A DNA stretch of 64,000 nucleotides from Bacteroidales bacterium OttesenSCG-928-M11 (GTDB lineage: Bacteria; Bacteroidota; Bacteroidia; Bacteroidales; Azobacteroidaceae), in NCBI GenBank assembly GCA_030265685.1, contig JAJDGO010000001.1, forward strand, positions 18,256 to 82,255, in the 5' to 3' direction. Positions within the stretch are counted from its first letter, which is position 1. Every line of letters starts with the position of its first letter. This document shows, piece after piece, positions 26,281-36,343 of this stretch. The notes beneath the pieces are model-generated. The model made no database searches. It saw nothing but the letters and a program-made list of their open reading frames with translations, and had not been told where the DNA came from. The position numbers and the translations under genes were made by a program.

Positions 26281-27273
26281 TTATTCTTTATCTAATTTAT
26301 ACTTAGAAATATCCATTCCGAAAGTTAAATTGAGATGCTCAAGCAAATCGTCTAATTCGGTCAATGATTTTTTACCGAAGTTTCGGAATTTCAATAAATC
26401 ATTTTTATGATATTTCACTAACTCACCTAAAGTTTCTACGTCTGCAGCCTTCAAACAATTCAAAGCACGTACCGAAAGATTCATTTCCGATAATCTAGTC
26501 TTTAGAAGTTGTCTCATATGCAATAACTCTTCATCAAATTCTTCTTCCATATGATTATCAACCGGTTCAAAGTTGATTTTTTCATCAGAAAATAACATAA
26601 AATGATAAATAAGGATGCGAGCTGCTTCTTTCAAAGCTTCTTTCGGGTGAATAGATCCATCTGTAGTAATTTCGAAAACCAACTTTTCATAGTCAGTTTT
26701 TTGTTCTACACGAAATGGTTCTACTTGATATTTTACGTTCCTAATCGGAGTAAATATTGAATCAATAGCAATTTGATTGATATCATCATTTTCTGTTCGA
26801 TTTTCTTCAGCCGGAACATATCCTCTACCCTTTCCGATTGTTAATTCAATACGTAGATTCGCAGATTTATCCAAGTTACAAATTACAAATTCCGGGTTAA
26901 GAACTTCAAATCCGGCAGTTTGCTTTTCAATTGCTTCTGCCTTAAATTCAGTAGTTCCCGAAACGTTAATAGTTACTTTCTCTGTTTCAATATCTTTCAC
27001 TATTTGTTTAAATCTTACTTGCTTCAGATTAAGGATAATATTGGTTACATCTTCCATAACACCGGGAACAGAAGAAAACTCATGATCCACGCCATCAATC
27101 TTGACAGATGTAATAGCAAATCCTTCTAGTGAAGATAAAAGAATACGGCGAAGAGAATTACCAATAGTAATTCCATACCCGGGCTCTAACGGACGGAATT
27201 CGAATTTACCGAACTTGTTGTCCGCTTCCAACATAATTACTTTATCGGGTTTTTGAAATGCTAATATCGCCAT
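26281..27273 (-). CDS. rpoA: RNA polymerase alpha subunit
   Basis: The 330-residue protein has the N-terminal dimerisation domain ([29 protein letters not shown]) and the C-terminal helix-hairpin-helix domain ([42 protein letters not shown]) that contacts DNA and activators. It lies 6 bases before rplQ and 10 after rpsD, the normal alpha-operon order. Confidence 0.97.
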   Translation of the reverse strand: MAILAFQKPDKVIMLEADNKFGKFEFRPLEPGYGITIGNSLRRILLSSLEGFAITSVKIDGVDHEFSSVPGVMEDVTNIILNLKQVRFKQIVKDIETEKVTINVSGTTEFKAEAIEKQTAGFEVLNPEFVICNLDKSANLRIELTIGKGRGYVPAEENRTENDDINQIAIDSIFTPIRNVKYQVEPFRVEQKTDYEKLVFEITTDGSIHPKEALKEAARILIYHFMLFSDEKINFEPVDNHMEEEFDEELLHMRQLLKTRLSEMNLSVRALNCLKAADVETLGELVKYHKNDLLKFRNFGKKSLTELDDLLEHLNLTFGMDISKYKLDKE

Positions 27274-27283
27274 AGTAACTTTA

Positions 27284-27889
27284 TTATTTAGAATATAATT
27301 CTACGATTAATTGTTCTTTGATATTTTCCGGAATATCTTCTCTTGTCGGAATATGCAAAAATTTTGCACTCATAGAAGCGTTATCATATTCAATCCAAGA
27401 ATATTTACTGTGATTAAATCCTGATACGCTATCCAAGATTACTTCCATTGATTTATCTTTCTCACGAACAGAAATAATCTGTCCTGGTTTAACACTGTAA
27501 GATGGAATGTTTACAACTTTTCCGTCTACAACGATGTGACAGTGATTCACTAATTGACGAGCACCTGCACGTGTTTTAGCTAATCCCATACGATAAACAA
27601 TATTATCCAAACGGCATTCTAACAATTGAAGTAGTACTTCCCCTGTAATACCTTTTGAACGTTGTGCTTTTTCAAACAAATTACGGAATTGTTTTTCTAA
27701 TACACCGTATGTATATTTTGCTTTTTGTTTTTCACGTAACTGAATACCGTACTCAGAAGTTTTTTTCTTTCTTCCGTTACCATGTTGTCCCGGAGGATAA
27801 TTCTTTTTAGAAAGAACTTTATCCGGTCCAAATATGGCTTCGCCAAACTTACGGGCGATTCTTGTTTTAGGTCCTGTATATCTAGCCAT
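27284..27889 (-). CDS. rpsD: 30S ribosomal protein S4
   Basis: The 201-residue 16S rRNA-binding assembly protein has its S4 domain in [48 protein letters not shown]. The N-terminus ([21 protein letters not shown]) lacks the zinc cysteines of some bacterial S4 proteins. In E. coli S4 also represses its operon; no matching control site was identified here. Confidence 0.97.
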   Translation of the reverse strand: MARYTGPKTRIARKFGEAIFGPDKVLSKKNYPPGQHGNGRKKKTSEYGIQLREKQKAKYTYGVLEKQFRNLFEKAQRSKGITGEVLLQLLECRLDNIVYRMGLAKTRAGARQLVNHCHIVVDGKVVNIPSYSVKPGQIISVREKDKSMEVILDSVSGFNHSKYSWIEYDNASMSAKFLHIPTREDIPENIKEQLIVELYSK

Positions 27890-27908
27890 TTTACTTTTAA
27901 TTTAATTA

Positions 27909-28298
27909 TTATACTCTTCTTCTCTTTGGAGGACGACAACCATTGTGTGGCAATGGAGTAACATCAATAATTTCTGTTACTTCAATACCAGCTCCATGTA
28001 CTGTACGGATAGCTGATTCGCGACCGTTACCTGGTCCTTTTACATAAGCTTTTACTTTTCTCAATCCAAGATCATAAGCAACTTTAGCACAATCTTGAGC
28101 AGCCATTTGTGCTGCATAAGGAGTGTTCTTTTTAGAACTTCTAAAGCCCATCTTACCAGCAGAAGACCAAGATATTACTTGTCCTTCGCTGTTTGCAAGA
28201 GATATAATAATGTTATTAAATGAAGAGTGAACGTGTAATTGGCCATTTGCGTCCACTTTCACGACTCTTTTCTTTGCTGCGACTTGTTTTTTTGCCAT
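27909..28298 (-). CDS. rpsK: 30S ribosomal protein S11
   Basis: The 129-residue platform protein has the typical [43 protein letters not shown] region and the basic end [15 protein letters not shown]. It lies between rpsM and rpsD with gaps of 13 and 19 bases. Confidence 0.97.
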   Translation of the reverse strand: MAKKQVAAKKRVVKVDANGQLHVHSSFNNIIISLANSEGQVISWSSAGKMGFRSSKKNTPYAAQMAAQDCAKVAYDLGLRKVKAYVKGPGNGRESAIRTVHGAGIEVTEIIDVTPLPHNGCRPPKRRRV

Positions 28299-28311
28299 AA
28301 TCTAATTTTTA

Positions 28312-28692
28312 TTACTTAGTAGCTTTTTTCTTGTTAGCAACTGTTTTCTTGCGACCTTTACGGGTACGCGCATTGTTTTTTGTACTTTGACCTCTTACGG
28401 GGAGTCCGATACGGTGACGCACGCCGCGGTAGCATCCTATATCCATCAAACGTTTGATATTCAACTGAACCTCAGAACGAAGATCCCCTTCTACTTTGAA
28501 AGTAGTACCAATAACCTCACGTACTTTAGCAGCTTGGTCATCTGTCCAATCTTTCACTTTAATATCTCGATCAATACCTGCTTCTAACAGGATTTTATTG
28601 GCAGCGCTGCGACCAATTCCATAAATATAAGTCAACGCTATCTCGCCTCTTTTATTTTGAGGTAAATCTACCCCTACTATTCTTATAGCCAT
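28312..28692 (-). CDS. rpsM: 30S ribosomal protein S13
   Basis: The 126-residue head protein contains [19 protein letters not shown] and the C-terminal [27 protein letters not shown] extension that contacts P-site tRNA. It follows rpmJ by 30 bases. Confidence 0.97.
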   Translation of the reverse strand: MAIRIVGVDLPQNKRGEIALTYIYGIGRSAANKILLEAGIDRDIKVKDWTDDQAAKVREVIGTTFKVEGDLRSEVQLNIKRLMDIGCYRGVRHRIGLPVRGQSTKNNARTRKGRKKTVANKKKATK

Positions 28693-28722
28693 TCGATTAA
28701 AAATTTCGCAAAGATAATAAAA

Positions 28723-28839
28723 TTATCCTTGACGTTGTTTAAATTTAGGATTCTTTTTATTGATCACATACAAACGACCTTTTCTGCGAACGATTTTGCA
28801 ATCTGCAGTACGTTTTTTCAATGAAGCTCTTACTTTCAT
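28723..28839 (-). CDS. rpmJ: 50S ribosomal protein L36 (zinc-free form)
   Basis: This 38-residue gene is too short for the ORF track. On the minus strand it reads [38 protein letters not shown]. The family pattern is clear, but only one of the usual three Cys and one His zinc ligands remains, so it is the C-minus type. It lies between infA and rpsM, its standard place. Confidence 0.95.
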   Translation of the reverse strand: MKVRASLKKRTADCKIVRRKGRLYVINKKNPKFKQRQG

Positions 28840-28854
28840 ATTTTTATTATTTAT

Positions 28855-29073
28855 TTATTTGTATCTGAAAGATATGCGCCCTTTAGTCAAATCATAAGGA
28901 GACATTTCTACCTTAACCTTATCTCCTGGCAAAATACGGATATAATGCATTCTCATTTTACCGGAAATATGAGCAGTTATTTCATGTCCATTCTCCAACT
29001 CGACCCGAAACATTGCATTAGACAATGCTTCGATAATGGTTCCATCTTGTTCTATTGCTGACTGTTTAGCCAT
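28855..29073 (-). CDS. infA: Translation initiation factor IF-1
   Basis: The 72-residue OB-fold (S1-like) protein binds the 30S A site. It has the typical [62 protein letters not shown] sequence. It sits between map and rpmJ. Confidence 0.97.
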   Translation of the reverse strand: MAKQSAIEQDGTIIEALSNAMFRVELENGHEITAHISGKMRMHYIRILPGDKVKVEMSPYDLTKGRISFRYK

Positions 29074-29085
29074 AAATTTAACTTA

Positions 29086-29859
29086 CTAATTATTTAAAAC
29101 TTTTTCAATCAATTCAAACGATGATAAAATATCGGCCTTTCCTTTACGGATGGCAACAGTATGTTCAAAATGAGCAGATGGTTTCCGATCAGCTGTTCTA
29201 ATAGTCCAAGCATCTTTTTCCATTACTACATTTTTAGTACCCATGTTAATCATAGGTTCAATAGCAATACACATACCATCTTTTAATAATGGTCCAGCTC
29301 CTTTTTTACCATAATTAGGTACTTCTGGAGCCTCATGCATTTCTCGCCCTATTCCATGACCAACCAATTCTCTCACTACGCTATATCCTCTTTCTTGACA
29401 ATAAGTCTGAATAGCGTTTCCAATATCTCCTATTCTCTTTCCATCAACAGCCATCGCTATTCCATGATATAAAGACTCTTTTGTCGTTTCCAACAATTGC
29501 TTTGTTTTAGGATCAACTTCTCCAACTTGAAAAGTATAAGCAGAATCTCCACAAAAACCATTTATTTTTGTTCCGCAATCAACAGAAACGATGTCTCCAT
29601 TTTGAAGACGATAATCTCCTGGAATACCATGAACCACTTGTTCATTAACAGAAATACAGAGAGATGAAGGAAAGCCGTTATATCCTTTGAAAAGAGGGAT
29701 AGCCCCGTGATCGCGAATAAACTCCTCTGCTATTTTATCTAATTGAAGCGTAGCAACGCCCGGTGTAATATGTTTCGCAACTTCAGCCAAAGTTGCACCT
29801 ACCAACAGGTTCGCTGCTCGCATCAATTCTATTTCTTCGTCTGTTTTGAGATAAATCAT
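29086..29859 (-). CDS. map: Methionine aminopeptidase, type I
   Basis: The 257-residue enzyme removes the initiator methionine. The five metal ligands are in VSVDCGTKINGFCGDSAY (two Asp), GHGIGREMHEAP (His), CIAIEPMI (Glu) and FEHTVAI (Glu). The order secY-map-infA without adk is common in Bacteroidota. It starts 1 base after the secY stop. Confidence 0.96.
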   Translation of the reverse strand: MIYLKTDEEIELMRAANLLVGATLAEVAKHITPGVATLQLDKIAEEFIRDHGAIPLFKGYNGFPSSLCISVNEQVVHGIPGDYRLQNGDIVSVDCGTKINGFCGDSAYTFQVGEVDPKTKQLLETTKESLYHGIAMAVDGKRIGDIGNAIQTYCQERGYSVVRELVGHGIGREMHEAPEVPNYGKKGAGPLLKDGMCIAIEPMINMGTKNVVMEKDAWTIRTADRKPSAHFEHTVAIRKGKADILSSFELIEKVLNN

Positions 29860-29860
29860 T

Positions 29861-31213
29861 TTATCTGTAAGCTGTGCCTTGTCTTCCTTTTATTCTTCCT
29901 GATTTCAAAAGACCATCATAATGACGCATCAACAAATGACTTTCCACTTGTTGTAAAGTATCTAATACGACACCTACGAGAATTAATAATGATGTTCCTC
30001 CAAAAAACTGAGCAAAACCTTGAGATATTCCTAATAAACTAGCAAAAGCAGGTAATATAGCTACAATTGCAAGGAAGAAAGATCCAGGTAACGTAATCCG
30101 AGACATTACATCATCTATGTAATCAGCCGTTTTCTTTCCTGGCTTAACTCCCGGTATAAATCCATTATTACGTTTCAAGTCTTCAGCCATTTGCTTTGGA
30201 TTGATTGTAATTGCAGTATAAAAATAAGTAAACGCAATAATTAGAACAGCGAATACAAAGTTATACCAGAATCCATTCGAGTCGGCAAGAGGAGAAAGGA
30301 GTTTGAACCAAAAACCACCACCACCTTCTGGATTCATATCAAAACCAATCAAAGAAATAGGAATGAACATAATTGCTTGAGCAAATATGATAGGCATTAC
30401 GTTTGCAGCATTTACTTTCAACGGAATGTATTGACGAGCTCCACCATACTGACGGTTTCCAACCATTTGTTTTGCATATTGAACCGGGATTCGTCTTGTT
30501 CCTTGAACTAAAAGAATTGCACCCGCAATAACTAGAAGAAGGAAGATGATTTCCAATAAAAGCATGATCAAACCTCCAGAAGCTTCACTTATCTTAGATA
30601 CAAATTCTTGAACGAAAGATTCCGGGAAGCGAGCCAAAATACCGACCATAATGATAAATGAGATACCATTGCCAATACCTTTATCTGTTATTCTTTCTCC
30701 CAGCCATAATACAAACATAGAGCCAGCAGATAAAATAATGGTAGAGGAAATTGTGAACCACAATCCACCCGTCATTTCAGCACCAGCTTGTGCCATTTGT
30801 ACATTTAGGTTTACTAAGTAAGCCGGAGCTTGGAAGATCAAAATAGCTACTGTCAAATAACGAGTATACTGATTTATTTTTCTTCTTCCACTCTCACCTT
30901 CTCTTTGTAATTTCTGAAAATAAGGAATAGCAATAGACAACAACTGAATTACGATAGACGCCGAGATATAAGGCATGATCCCTAAAGCCACAATAGAAGC
31001 ATTAGAAAATGCACCTCCCGAAAACATATCCAACAAGGACATCAAACCACCTGCAGTTTGAGCCTGCAAATGGGTTAGAGCCTCAGGATTTATTCCAGGC
31101 AAAATTATGACTGATAGAAATCTATATACCGTAATCAAAAGAAGAGTAACAAGGATTCTGTTTTTCAGATCCTCAATCTTCCATATATTTTTAATTGTTT
31201 GTATAGCTCTCAT
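29861..31213 (-). CDS. secY: Protein translocase subunit SecY
   Basis: The 450-residue inner-membrane channel protein has ten transmembrane helices. The first follows WKIEDLKNRILVTLLLITVYRFLSVI; the plug region is near GGLMSLLDMFSGGAFSNASIVALGIMPYISASI. GIGNGISFIIMVGI and RGTQRIPVQYAKQ-like GTRRIPVQYAKQ are also seen. It is placed after rplO as usual. Confidence 0.97.
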   Translation of the reverse strand: MRAIQTIKNIWKIEDLKNRILVTLLLITVYRFLSVIILPGINPEALTHLQAQTAGGLMSLLDMFSGGAFSNASIVALGIMPYISASIVIQLLSIAIPYFQKLQREGESGRRKINQYTRYLTVAILIFQAPAYLVNLNVQMAQAGAEMTGGLWFTISSTIILSAGSMFVLWLGERITDKGIGNGISFIIMVGILARFPESFVQEFVSKISEASGGLIMLLLEIIFLLLVIAGAILLVQGTRRIPVQYAKQMVGNRQYGGARQYIPLKVNAANVMPIIFAQAIMFIPISLIGFDMNPEGGGGFWFKLLSPLADSNGFWYNFVFAVLIIAFTYFYTAITINPKQMAEDLKRNNGFIPGVKPGKKTADYIDDVMSRITLPGSFFLAIVAILPAFASLLGISQGFAQFFGGTSLLILVGVVLDTLQQVESHLLMRHYDGLLKSGRIKGRQGTAYR

Positions 31214-31219
31214 TATTCA

Positions 31220-31666
31220 TTATAGTTTTACTACAGTTCCTCCTGCTTTTGTTATAGCTTCCTCTGCTGTTTTAGAGAATGCATGCGCTGAGACTTCCAA
31301 AGCCGAAGTAACATTACCTTTTGCAAGAACTTTAACTAAATGCTTTGCAGAAACAAATCCAGCATCAATTAACTCTTGAACTCCTATTTTGGTCATTTGT
31401 TGAGCATCGGCTAATTGTTGGATCGTATCAAGATTTATCGCTTTATATTCAACTCGATTAATATTCTTGAATCCAAACTTAGGCAAACGTCTTTGAATAG
31501 GCATCTGACCTCCTTCAAAACCGATTTTTTTAGAATAGCCGGATCTTGATTTCTGACCTTTATGACCTCTTGTTGAAGTTCCTCCCAATCCAGAACCAGA
31601 ACCACGTCCTATTCTTTTGCGAGTTTTTACGGAACCTTCAGCAGGCTTTAAATTTGACAAATTCAT
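31220..31666 (-). CDS. rplO: 50S ribosomal protein L15
   Basis: The 148-residue protein has the glycine-rich basic start KTRKRIGRGSGSGLGGTSTRGHKGQKSRSG and the L15 core GGQMPIQRRLPKFGFKN. It lies 6 bases before secY. Confidence 0.97.
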   Translation of the reverse strand: MNLSNLKPAEGSVKTRKRIGRGSGSGLGGTSTRGHKGQKSRSGYSKKIGFEGGQMPIQRRLPKFGFKNINRVEYKAINLDTIQQLADAQQMTKIGVQELIDAGFVSAKHLVKVLAKGNVTSALEVSAHAFSKTAEEAITKAGGTVVKL

Positions 31667-31697
31667 ATTTTTATGTTTTTTTTATTTACAAAATGAA

Positions 31698-31874
31698 TTA
31701 TTCTACTACGGTTACCAAGTGTTTTACTTTAGCGACCATACCTCTAACAGCTGGAGTATCTTGTAACTCTACAACTTTATTTAATTTTCTCAAGCCTAAA
31801 GCATCTAAAGTTCTTTTTTGATCAATTGGAGACCCGATGCGGCTCTTAACTTGTTTAATTTTAATAGTTGCCAT
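31698..31874 (-). CDS. rpmD: 50S ribosomal protein L30
   Basis: This 58-residue gene is below the ORF track cut-off. The minus strand reads MATIKIKQVKSRIGSPIDQKRTLDALGLRKLNKVVELQDTPAVRGMVAKVKHLVTVVE, the full L30 fold. It lies between rpsE and rplO. Confidence 0.96.
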   Translation of the reverse strand: MATIKIKQVKSRIGSPIDQKRTLDALGLRKLNKVVELQDTPAVRGMVAKVKHLVTVVE

Positions 31875-31891
31875 ATTATAGTTCCTCCTTT

Positions 31892-32407
31892 TTATCCTTT
31901 AAAAACTTTTTCTACAGACACTCCTCTGTTTTGAGCCACCATAGCTGGATCTCTCAATTCTCCTAAAGCAACGATTGTTGCTTTTACTAAGTTATGAGGG
32001 TTAGACGAGCCTTTTGACTTAGCCAAAACATCAGTAATTCCAACACTTTCTAAAACAGCACGCATAGCACCACCAGCTTTTACTCCGGTACCTGTAGTTG
32101 CAGGTTTTAAGAAAACTTGAGCTCCTCCAAATTTAGCAACTTGTTCGTGAGGAATAGTTCCTTTATATACAGGAACTTTTATCAAATTTTTCTTTGCTGC
32201 TTCAACTCCCTTTGCAATAGCTGCTGTAACTTCACCGGCTTTTCCAAGTCCCCAGCCAATGATTCCATCTTCATTTCCAACAACCACGATAGCCGCAAAG
32301 CTGAAGGTACGCCCCCCTTTGGTAACTTTCGTTACTCGGTTGATGGCAACCAATCTGTCTTTTAATTCCAAGTCGTTAGTCGACTTAACTTTATTATTTA
32401 TTGCCAT
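31892..32407 (-). CDS. rpsE: 30S ribosomal protein S5
   Basis: The 171-residue protein has the double-stranded RNA-binding-like N-terminal domain ([44 protein letters not shown]) and the [40 protein letters not shown]-terminal core. It lies 5 bases after rplR. Confidence 0.97.
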   Translation of the reverse strand: MAINNKVKSTNDLELKDRLVAINRVTKVTKGGRTFSFAAIVVVGNEDGIIGWGLGKAGEVTAAIAKGVEAAKKNLIKVPVYKGTIPHEQVAKFGGAQVFLKPATTGTGVKAGGAMRAVLESVGITDVLAKSKGSSNPHNLVKATIVALGELRDPAMVAQNRGVSVEKVFKG

Positions 32408-32412
32408 TTCTC

Positions 32413-32757
32413 TTAAAATTTAAGTCCACCTTTACGGGCAGCATCTGCCAATTCCTTTACTCTACCATGATATAGATAGCCGTTACGATCAAAAACAACA
32501 GTATCAATACCTGCTTCTTTTGACTTTTGAGCTATCAATTCTCCAACTTTAGAAGCTATTTCTTTTTTAGGAGCAGTTTCTTTGATTGCTAAAGACGATA
32601 CTGCGGCAAGAGTTTTTCCTGTCAAATCATCAATAACTTGTGCATAAATCTGCTTATTACTTCTAAACACAGTCAAACGAGGACGTTGAGCAGTTCCAGA
32701 GATATGCTTACGTACCCGTTGTTTTATTTTGATTCTTCTTAATTCCTTTATTGTCAT
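32413..32757 (-). CDS. rplR: 50S ribosomal protein L18
   Basis: The 114-residue 5S rRNA-binding protein contains [31 protein letters not shown] and the end [25 protein letters not shown], as in other L18 proteins. Confidence 0.97.
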   Translation of the reverse strand: MTIKELRRIKIKQRVRKHISGTAQRPRLTVFRSNKQIYAQVIDDLTGKTLAAVSSLAIKETAPKKEIASKVGELIAQKSKEAGIDTVVFDRNGYLYHGRVKELADAARKGGLKF

Positions 32758-32775
32758 GATAATTCTTTTTAGAGA

Positions 32776-33327
32776 TTATTTACTTGCTGACTTTCCAGAC
32801 TTGCGACGAACAACCTCTCCAACAAAACGAATACCTTTTCCTTTGTAAGGTTCAACCTTGCGGAAAGAACGGATTTTCGCACAAATTTGTCCTAGTAATT
32901 GTTTATCAGCCGATTCTAAGATAATAAGAGGGTTTTTATTACGCTCCGACTTAGTCTCAACTTTAATCTCCGGTGGCAATTGCATATATATATTGTGGGT
33001 ATATCCTAATGCAAAATCTAAAAGATTTCCTTGATTTGAAACGCGGTATCCAACCCCAACCAATTCAAGTTCCTTTTTATATCCTTCAGATACACCTACA
33101 ACCATATTATTAAGTAAAGAACGATATAAACCGTGAAAAGCACGATTCTGACGTTCATCATTCGGTCTGCTCACAGTTAATTCATTACCATTGATTTCAA
33201 TAGTGATGGCAGGATCAACATTTTGAGTTAATTCACCTTTAGGCCCTTTTACTGTAATCACATTATCATTGTTTGTTACAGTAACACCAGCTGGAATTGT
33301 TATGGGTAATTTTCCTATTCTAGACAT
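32776..33327 (-). CDS. rplF: 50S ribosomal protein L6
   Basis: The 183-residue protein has two related domains. It starts SRIGKLPITIPAGVTV and has the diagnostic C-terminal EPYKGKGIRFVGEVVRRKSGKSA. It lies between rpsH and rplR. Confidence 0.97.
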   Translation of the reverse strand: MSRIGKLPITIPAGVTVTNNDNVITVKGPKGELTQNVDPAITIEINGNELTVSRPNDERQNRAFHGLYRSLLNNMVVGVSEGYKKELELVGVGYRVSNQGNLLDFALGYTHNIYMQLPPEIKVETKSERNKNPLIILESADKQLLGQICAKIRSFRKVEPYKGKGIRFVGEVVRRKSGKSASK

Positions 33328-33343
33328 ACTTCTTCCTCCTTAA

Positions 33344-33739
33344 TTAATAAACATAACATACTACCTCTCCGCCAATCTTAAGATCGCGAGCTTCTTTGTC
33401 AGTTATAACACCTTTAGAAGTAGAGAGTACGGCTATACCCAAACCATTCAAAACTCGTGGCATATCTTTATATCCCACATATTTACGCAAACCTGGAGTA
33501 GATACTCTCTTTAGGCATTTAATTGCGTTTACTTTATTAACAGGGTCATATTTCAAGGCTATTTTAATAGTGCCTTGTGGACCCTCTTCTACAAACTTGT
33601 AATTCAAGATGTAGCCCTTGTCAAAAAGGATTTTAGTAATTTCCTTTTTTAAATTTGACGCAGGAACCTCTACCACTCTATGCTGAGCTTTAATAGCGTT
33701 CCTTAATCTCGTCAGATAATCTGCAATTGGATCTGTCAT
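33344..33739 (-). CDS. rpsH: 30S ribosomal protein S8
   Basis: The 131-residue 16S rRNA-binding protein has DPIADYLTRLRNAIKAQH and the signature GIAVLSTSKGVITDKEARDLKIGGEVVCYVY. In E. coli S8 represses the spc operon by binding its mRNA. A 93-base gap with a hairpin precedes the gene. Confidence 0.97.
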   Translation of the reverse strand: MTDPIADYLTRLRNAIKAQHRVVEVPASNLKKEITKILFDKGYILNYKFVEEGPQGTIKIALKYDPVNKVNAIKCLKRVSTPGLRKYVGYKDMPRVLNGLGIAVLSTSKGVITDKEARDLKIGGEVVCYVY

Positions 33740-33761
33740 TTTTTAATTAAAATTAAATTGA

Positions 33762-33776
33762 TCCTCACTACGAGGA
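33762..33776 (-). promoter_or_regulatory. Hairpin in the unusually long rpsN-rpsH gap
   Basis: TCCTC pairs with GAGGA around a 5-base loop within the 93-base gap between rpsN and rpsH. Most gaps in this operon are 1-30 bases. It could be an mRNA control or processing site; no specific ligand motif was recognised. Confidence 0.3.
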
Positions 33777-33832
33777 CAATATTTAAAACTCTATGATTTT
33801 AACACGATAATACGAATATCATCGATCGTTAT

Positions 33833-34102
33833 TTACCAGCTAGCTTTTTTTACTCCTGGAATTAATCCATTAGATGCCATTTCTCTAAATTGAATACGAG
33901 AAATACCAAACTGACGAATATATCCTTTAGGACGGCCTGTTATTTTACAACGATTATGCAAACGAACAGGAGAAGCATTTTTCGGCAAAGCTTGTAAAGC
34001 GTCATAGTTGCCTTCTTTTTTCAACTGTGCTCTTTTCTCTGCATACTTTACAACCATTTTAGCACGCTTTACCTCACGGGCTTTCATTGATTCTTTAGCC
34101 AT
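33833..34102 (-). CDS. rpsN: 30S ribosomal protein S14 (zinc-free form)
   Basis: From the ATG at 34102 the protein has 89 residues ([17 protein letters not shown]...), the long form without CxxC zinc motifs. The family signature [29 protein letters not shown] is intact. The ORF track adds 13 residues from an upstream start inside rplE, which is unlikely. Confidence 0.95.
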   Translation of the reverse strand: MAKESMKAREVKRAKMVVKYAEKRAQLKKEGNYDALQALPKNASPVRLHNRCKITGRPKGYIRQFGISRIQFREMASNGLIPGVKKASW

Positions 34103-34103
34103 A

Positions 34104-34664
34104 TTATTGTTCTTTTTTTGCGTTTTTAAAAGGTAAGCCAAATTCTCTTAGAAGAGCATAACCTTCCTCATCTGTTTTCGCAGAAGTTACAAAGGTAATA
34201 TTCATTCCCAAAATTTTAGTAATATTATCAATATTTATTTCAGGAAAAATGATTTGCTCTTGAATTCCAAGAGTATAGTTACCTCTTCCATCTAATTTAC
34301 TTTCAATCCCTTTGAAGTCACGAATACGAGGTAAAGCTACACGTACCAATCTTTCTAGAAATTCGTACATTTGCTCTCTACGCAATGTTACCATAACTCC
34401 AATAGGCATTTTCTTTCTCAACTTAAAATTAGAGATATCTTTTTTAGAAATAGTTGCAACCGCTTTTTGTCCAGTGATTGTTGACAATTCTTGAATTGCG
34501 ACATCAATGATTTTCTTATCTGCCACTGCCGAACCAATTCCTTGATTTAAGACTATTTTTTTCAATACAGGCACTTGCATTATTGAAGAATAATTAAATT
34601 CCTTCATTAAAGCAGGAACAATCCTTTCCTGATAGTCTTTCTTAAGATTTGCTGTATTACTCAT
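34104..34664 (-). CDS. rplE: 50S ribosomal protein L5
   Basis: The 186-residue 5S rRNA-binding protein contains [23 protein letters not shown] and the late [41 protein letters not shown]. Its ATG shares a base with the rplX stop (TAATG), indicating coupling. Confidence 0.97.
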   Translation of the reverse strand: MSNTANLKKDYQERIVPALMKEFNYSSIMQVPVLKKIVLNQGIGSAVADKKIIDVAIQELSTITGQKAVATISKKDISNFKLRKKMPIGVMVTLRREQMYEFLERLVRVALPRIRDFKGIESKLDGRGNYTLGIQEQIIFPEINIDNITKILGMNITFVTSAKTDEEGYALLREFGLPFKNAKKEQ

Positions 34665-34984
34665 TACTTGATCTCCTCTCCTGATTTTTTAGATACACGA
34701 ACTAATACTCCTTTCGCATTCAACTGACGACCAATACGAGTTGGTTTACCTGTTTTAGGATCTAAAACATTCAAATTAGAAATATGAATGGGAGCTTCTT
34801 TTTTAACGATACCTCCTTGAGGGGTCTTAGCTGTTGGCTTTGAACTTTTAGAAACCATATTAACACCTTCAACAAGTGCTCTTTGTTTATCAATATAAAC
34901 TCTTAGGACTCTACCTGTCTTACCTTTATCTTCTCCGGCATTAACATAAACTGTATCGCCTTTTTTAATATGTAATTTACTCAT
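34664..34984 (-). CDS. rplX: 50S ribosomal protein L24
   Basis: The 106-residue KOW-domain assembly protein starts [27 protein letters not shown] and continues [14 protein letters not shown]...[29 protein letters not shown], as expected. It overlaps rplE by one base. Confidence 0.97.
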   Translation of the reverse strand: MSKLHIKKGDTVYVNAGEDKGKTGRVLRVYIDKQRALVEGVNMVSKSSKPTAKTPQGGIVKKEAPIHISNLNVLDPKTGKPTRIGRQLNAKGVLVRVSKKSGEEIK

Positions 34985-35002
34985 TTCCTATAGTTATTAT
35001 AA

Positions 35003-35368
35003 TTATAGTACTTCCGGTGCTAAAGAAACGATTTTCATATTAACTGCACGAAGTTCACGAGCAACTGGCCCAAAGATACGACTAGCACGGATTTCTCCGG
35101 CATTATTTAATAACACACACGCATTATCGTCAAATCTAATATAAGATCCATCTTGACGACGGATTTCTTTCTTCGTACGTACAATAATCGCTTTTGATAC
35201 TGCACCTTTTTTAACATCACTAGAAGGGATCGTATCTTTAACTGCTACCACAATTACATCCCCAACAGAAGCATAACGTCTTCTTGTTCCACCTAATACT
35301 CTAATACAAAGAACTTCCTTTGCTCCAGAATTATCGGCTACTTTCAGTCTTGATTCTTGTTGTATCAT
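35003..35368 (-). CDS. rplN: 50S ribosomal protein L14
   Basis: The 121-residue beta-barrel protein begins [28 protein letters not shown] and ends [23 protein letters not shown], a standard L14. It is 2 bases from rpsQ. Confidence 0.97.
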   Translation of the reverse strand: MIQQESRLKVADNSGAKEVLCIRVLGGTRRRYASVGDVIVVAVKDTIPSSDVKKGAVSKAIIVRTKKEIRRQDGSYIRFDDNACVLLNNAGEIRASRIFGPVARELRAVNMKIVSLAPEVL

Positions 35369-35370
35369 AA

Positions 35371-35628
35371 TTATTTAGCTTTTTCTACGATTTCAACCAA
35401 TCTCCATCTCTTTGTTTTGCTCAATGGGCGAGTTTCCATAATTTTTACAGTATCGCCAATATTGCATTCATTTTTCTCATCATGAGCATGGAATTTTTTC
35501 GTTTTATTCACGAATTTTCCATATATGGGGTGTTTTTCTTTCCATTTCACAGCAACTGTAATAGATTTGTCCATCTTGTTACTGAAAACAACACCAATTC
35601 TTTCTTTTCTTAAATTTCTAGCTTCCAT
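35371..35628 (-). CDS. rpsQ: 30S ribosomal protein S17
   Basis: The 85-residue OB-fold protein has the family core [71 protein letters not shown]. It sits between rpmC and rplN. Confidence 0.97.
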   Translation of the reverse strand: MEARNLRKERIGVVFSNKMDKSITVAVKWKEKHPIYGKFVNKTKKFHAHDEKNECNIGDTVKIMETRPLSKTKRWRLVEIVEKAK

Positions 35629-35637
35629 TGTTGCTGA

Positions 35638-35835
35638 TTATTTCTGATTAAGTACCCGACTACGTAATTCTGTTTTAATACGCGCGATCTCTTTTCTCGA
35701 TTTAGTAATCTCTGCAGGACTATCCAATGGAGAAATACTATGATTGATTTTCTTTTGCTCGAAAGCTTTCACTTCAGCGTCCAATCTTTCTTTCAAATCA
35801 GGAGTAGCTAAATCTCTAATTTCTGCAATTTTCAT
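35638..35835 (-). CDS. rpmC: 50S ribosomal protein L29
   Basis: The 65-residue helical protein near the exit tunnel has MKIAEIRDLATPDLKERLDAEVKAFEQKK and the basic second helix PAEITKSRKEIARIKTELRSR. It lies 5 bases after rplP. Confidence 0.96.
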   Translation of the reverse strand: MKIAEIRDLATPDLKERLDAEVKAFEQKKINHSISPLDSPAEITKSRKEIARIKTELRSRVLNQK

Positions 35836-35840
35836 AACGA

Positions 35841-36275
35841 TTACATATTTTGGTTATTAAGATCATAATCACGTCTTACGACGAACTTAGTAGTCACAGG
35901 AAGTTTTTGAGCAGCTAATCTCAAAGCTTCTTTTGCAACATCAAAAGGAACACCTTCTATTTCAAAGATGATTCTTCCAGGAGTAACAGGAGCGACAAAT
36001 CCTTCCGGAGCACCCTTTCCCTTACCCATACGTACTTCTGCAGGTTTCTTAGTAATTGGTTTGTCTGGGAAAATACGCACCCAAACTTGTCCTTGACGTT
36101 GCATGTGGCGAGTTACAGCGATACGAGCAGCTTCAATCTGACGACCTGTAATCCACTTATTTTCAAGCGTCTTTATACCAAAAGAACCGAAGGCCAATTG
36201 ACTACCCCTTTGGGCATTCCCTTTCATACGACCTTTTTGCGATCTTCTGTATCTAGTTTTTTTCGGTTGTAACAT
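35841..36275 (-). CDS. rplP: 50S ribosomal protein L16
   Basis: The 144-residue protein near the A site starts [34 protein letters not shown]. The signature [28 protein letters not shown] is present. It follows rpsC after a 68-base gap with an inverted repeat. Confidence 0.97.
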   Translation of the reverse strand: MLQPKKTRYRRSQKGRMKGNAQRGSQLAFGSFGIKTLENKWITGRQIEAARIAVTRHMQRQGQVWVRIFPDKPITKKPAEVRMGKGKGAPEGFVAPVTPGRIIFEIEGVPFDVAKEALRLAAQKLPVTTKFVVRRDYDLNNQNM

Positions 36276-36289
36276 TTTTTCTTTGAATT

Positions 36290-36334
36290 AATAACGATAC
36301 TTTAATAACAAATGTCATTTTAGTATTCGTTATT
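36290..36334 (-). promoter_or_regulatory. Inverted repeat in the rpsC-rplP gap
   Basis: AATAACGATACT pairs with AGTATTCGTTATT (one bulge) across a 20-base loop, giving an mRNA hairpin in a 68-base gap. It may affect processing or coupling between rpsC and rplP. Role unknown. Confidence 0.35.
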
Positions 36335-36343
36335 CATTAAATT

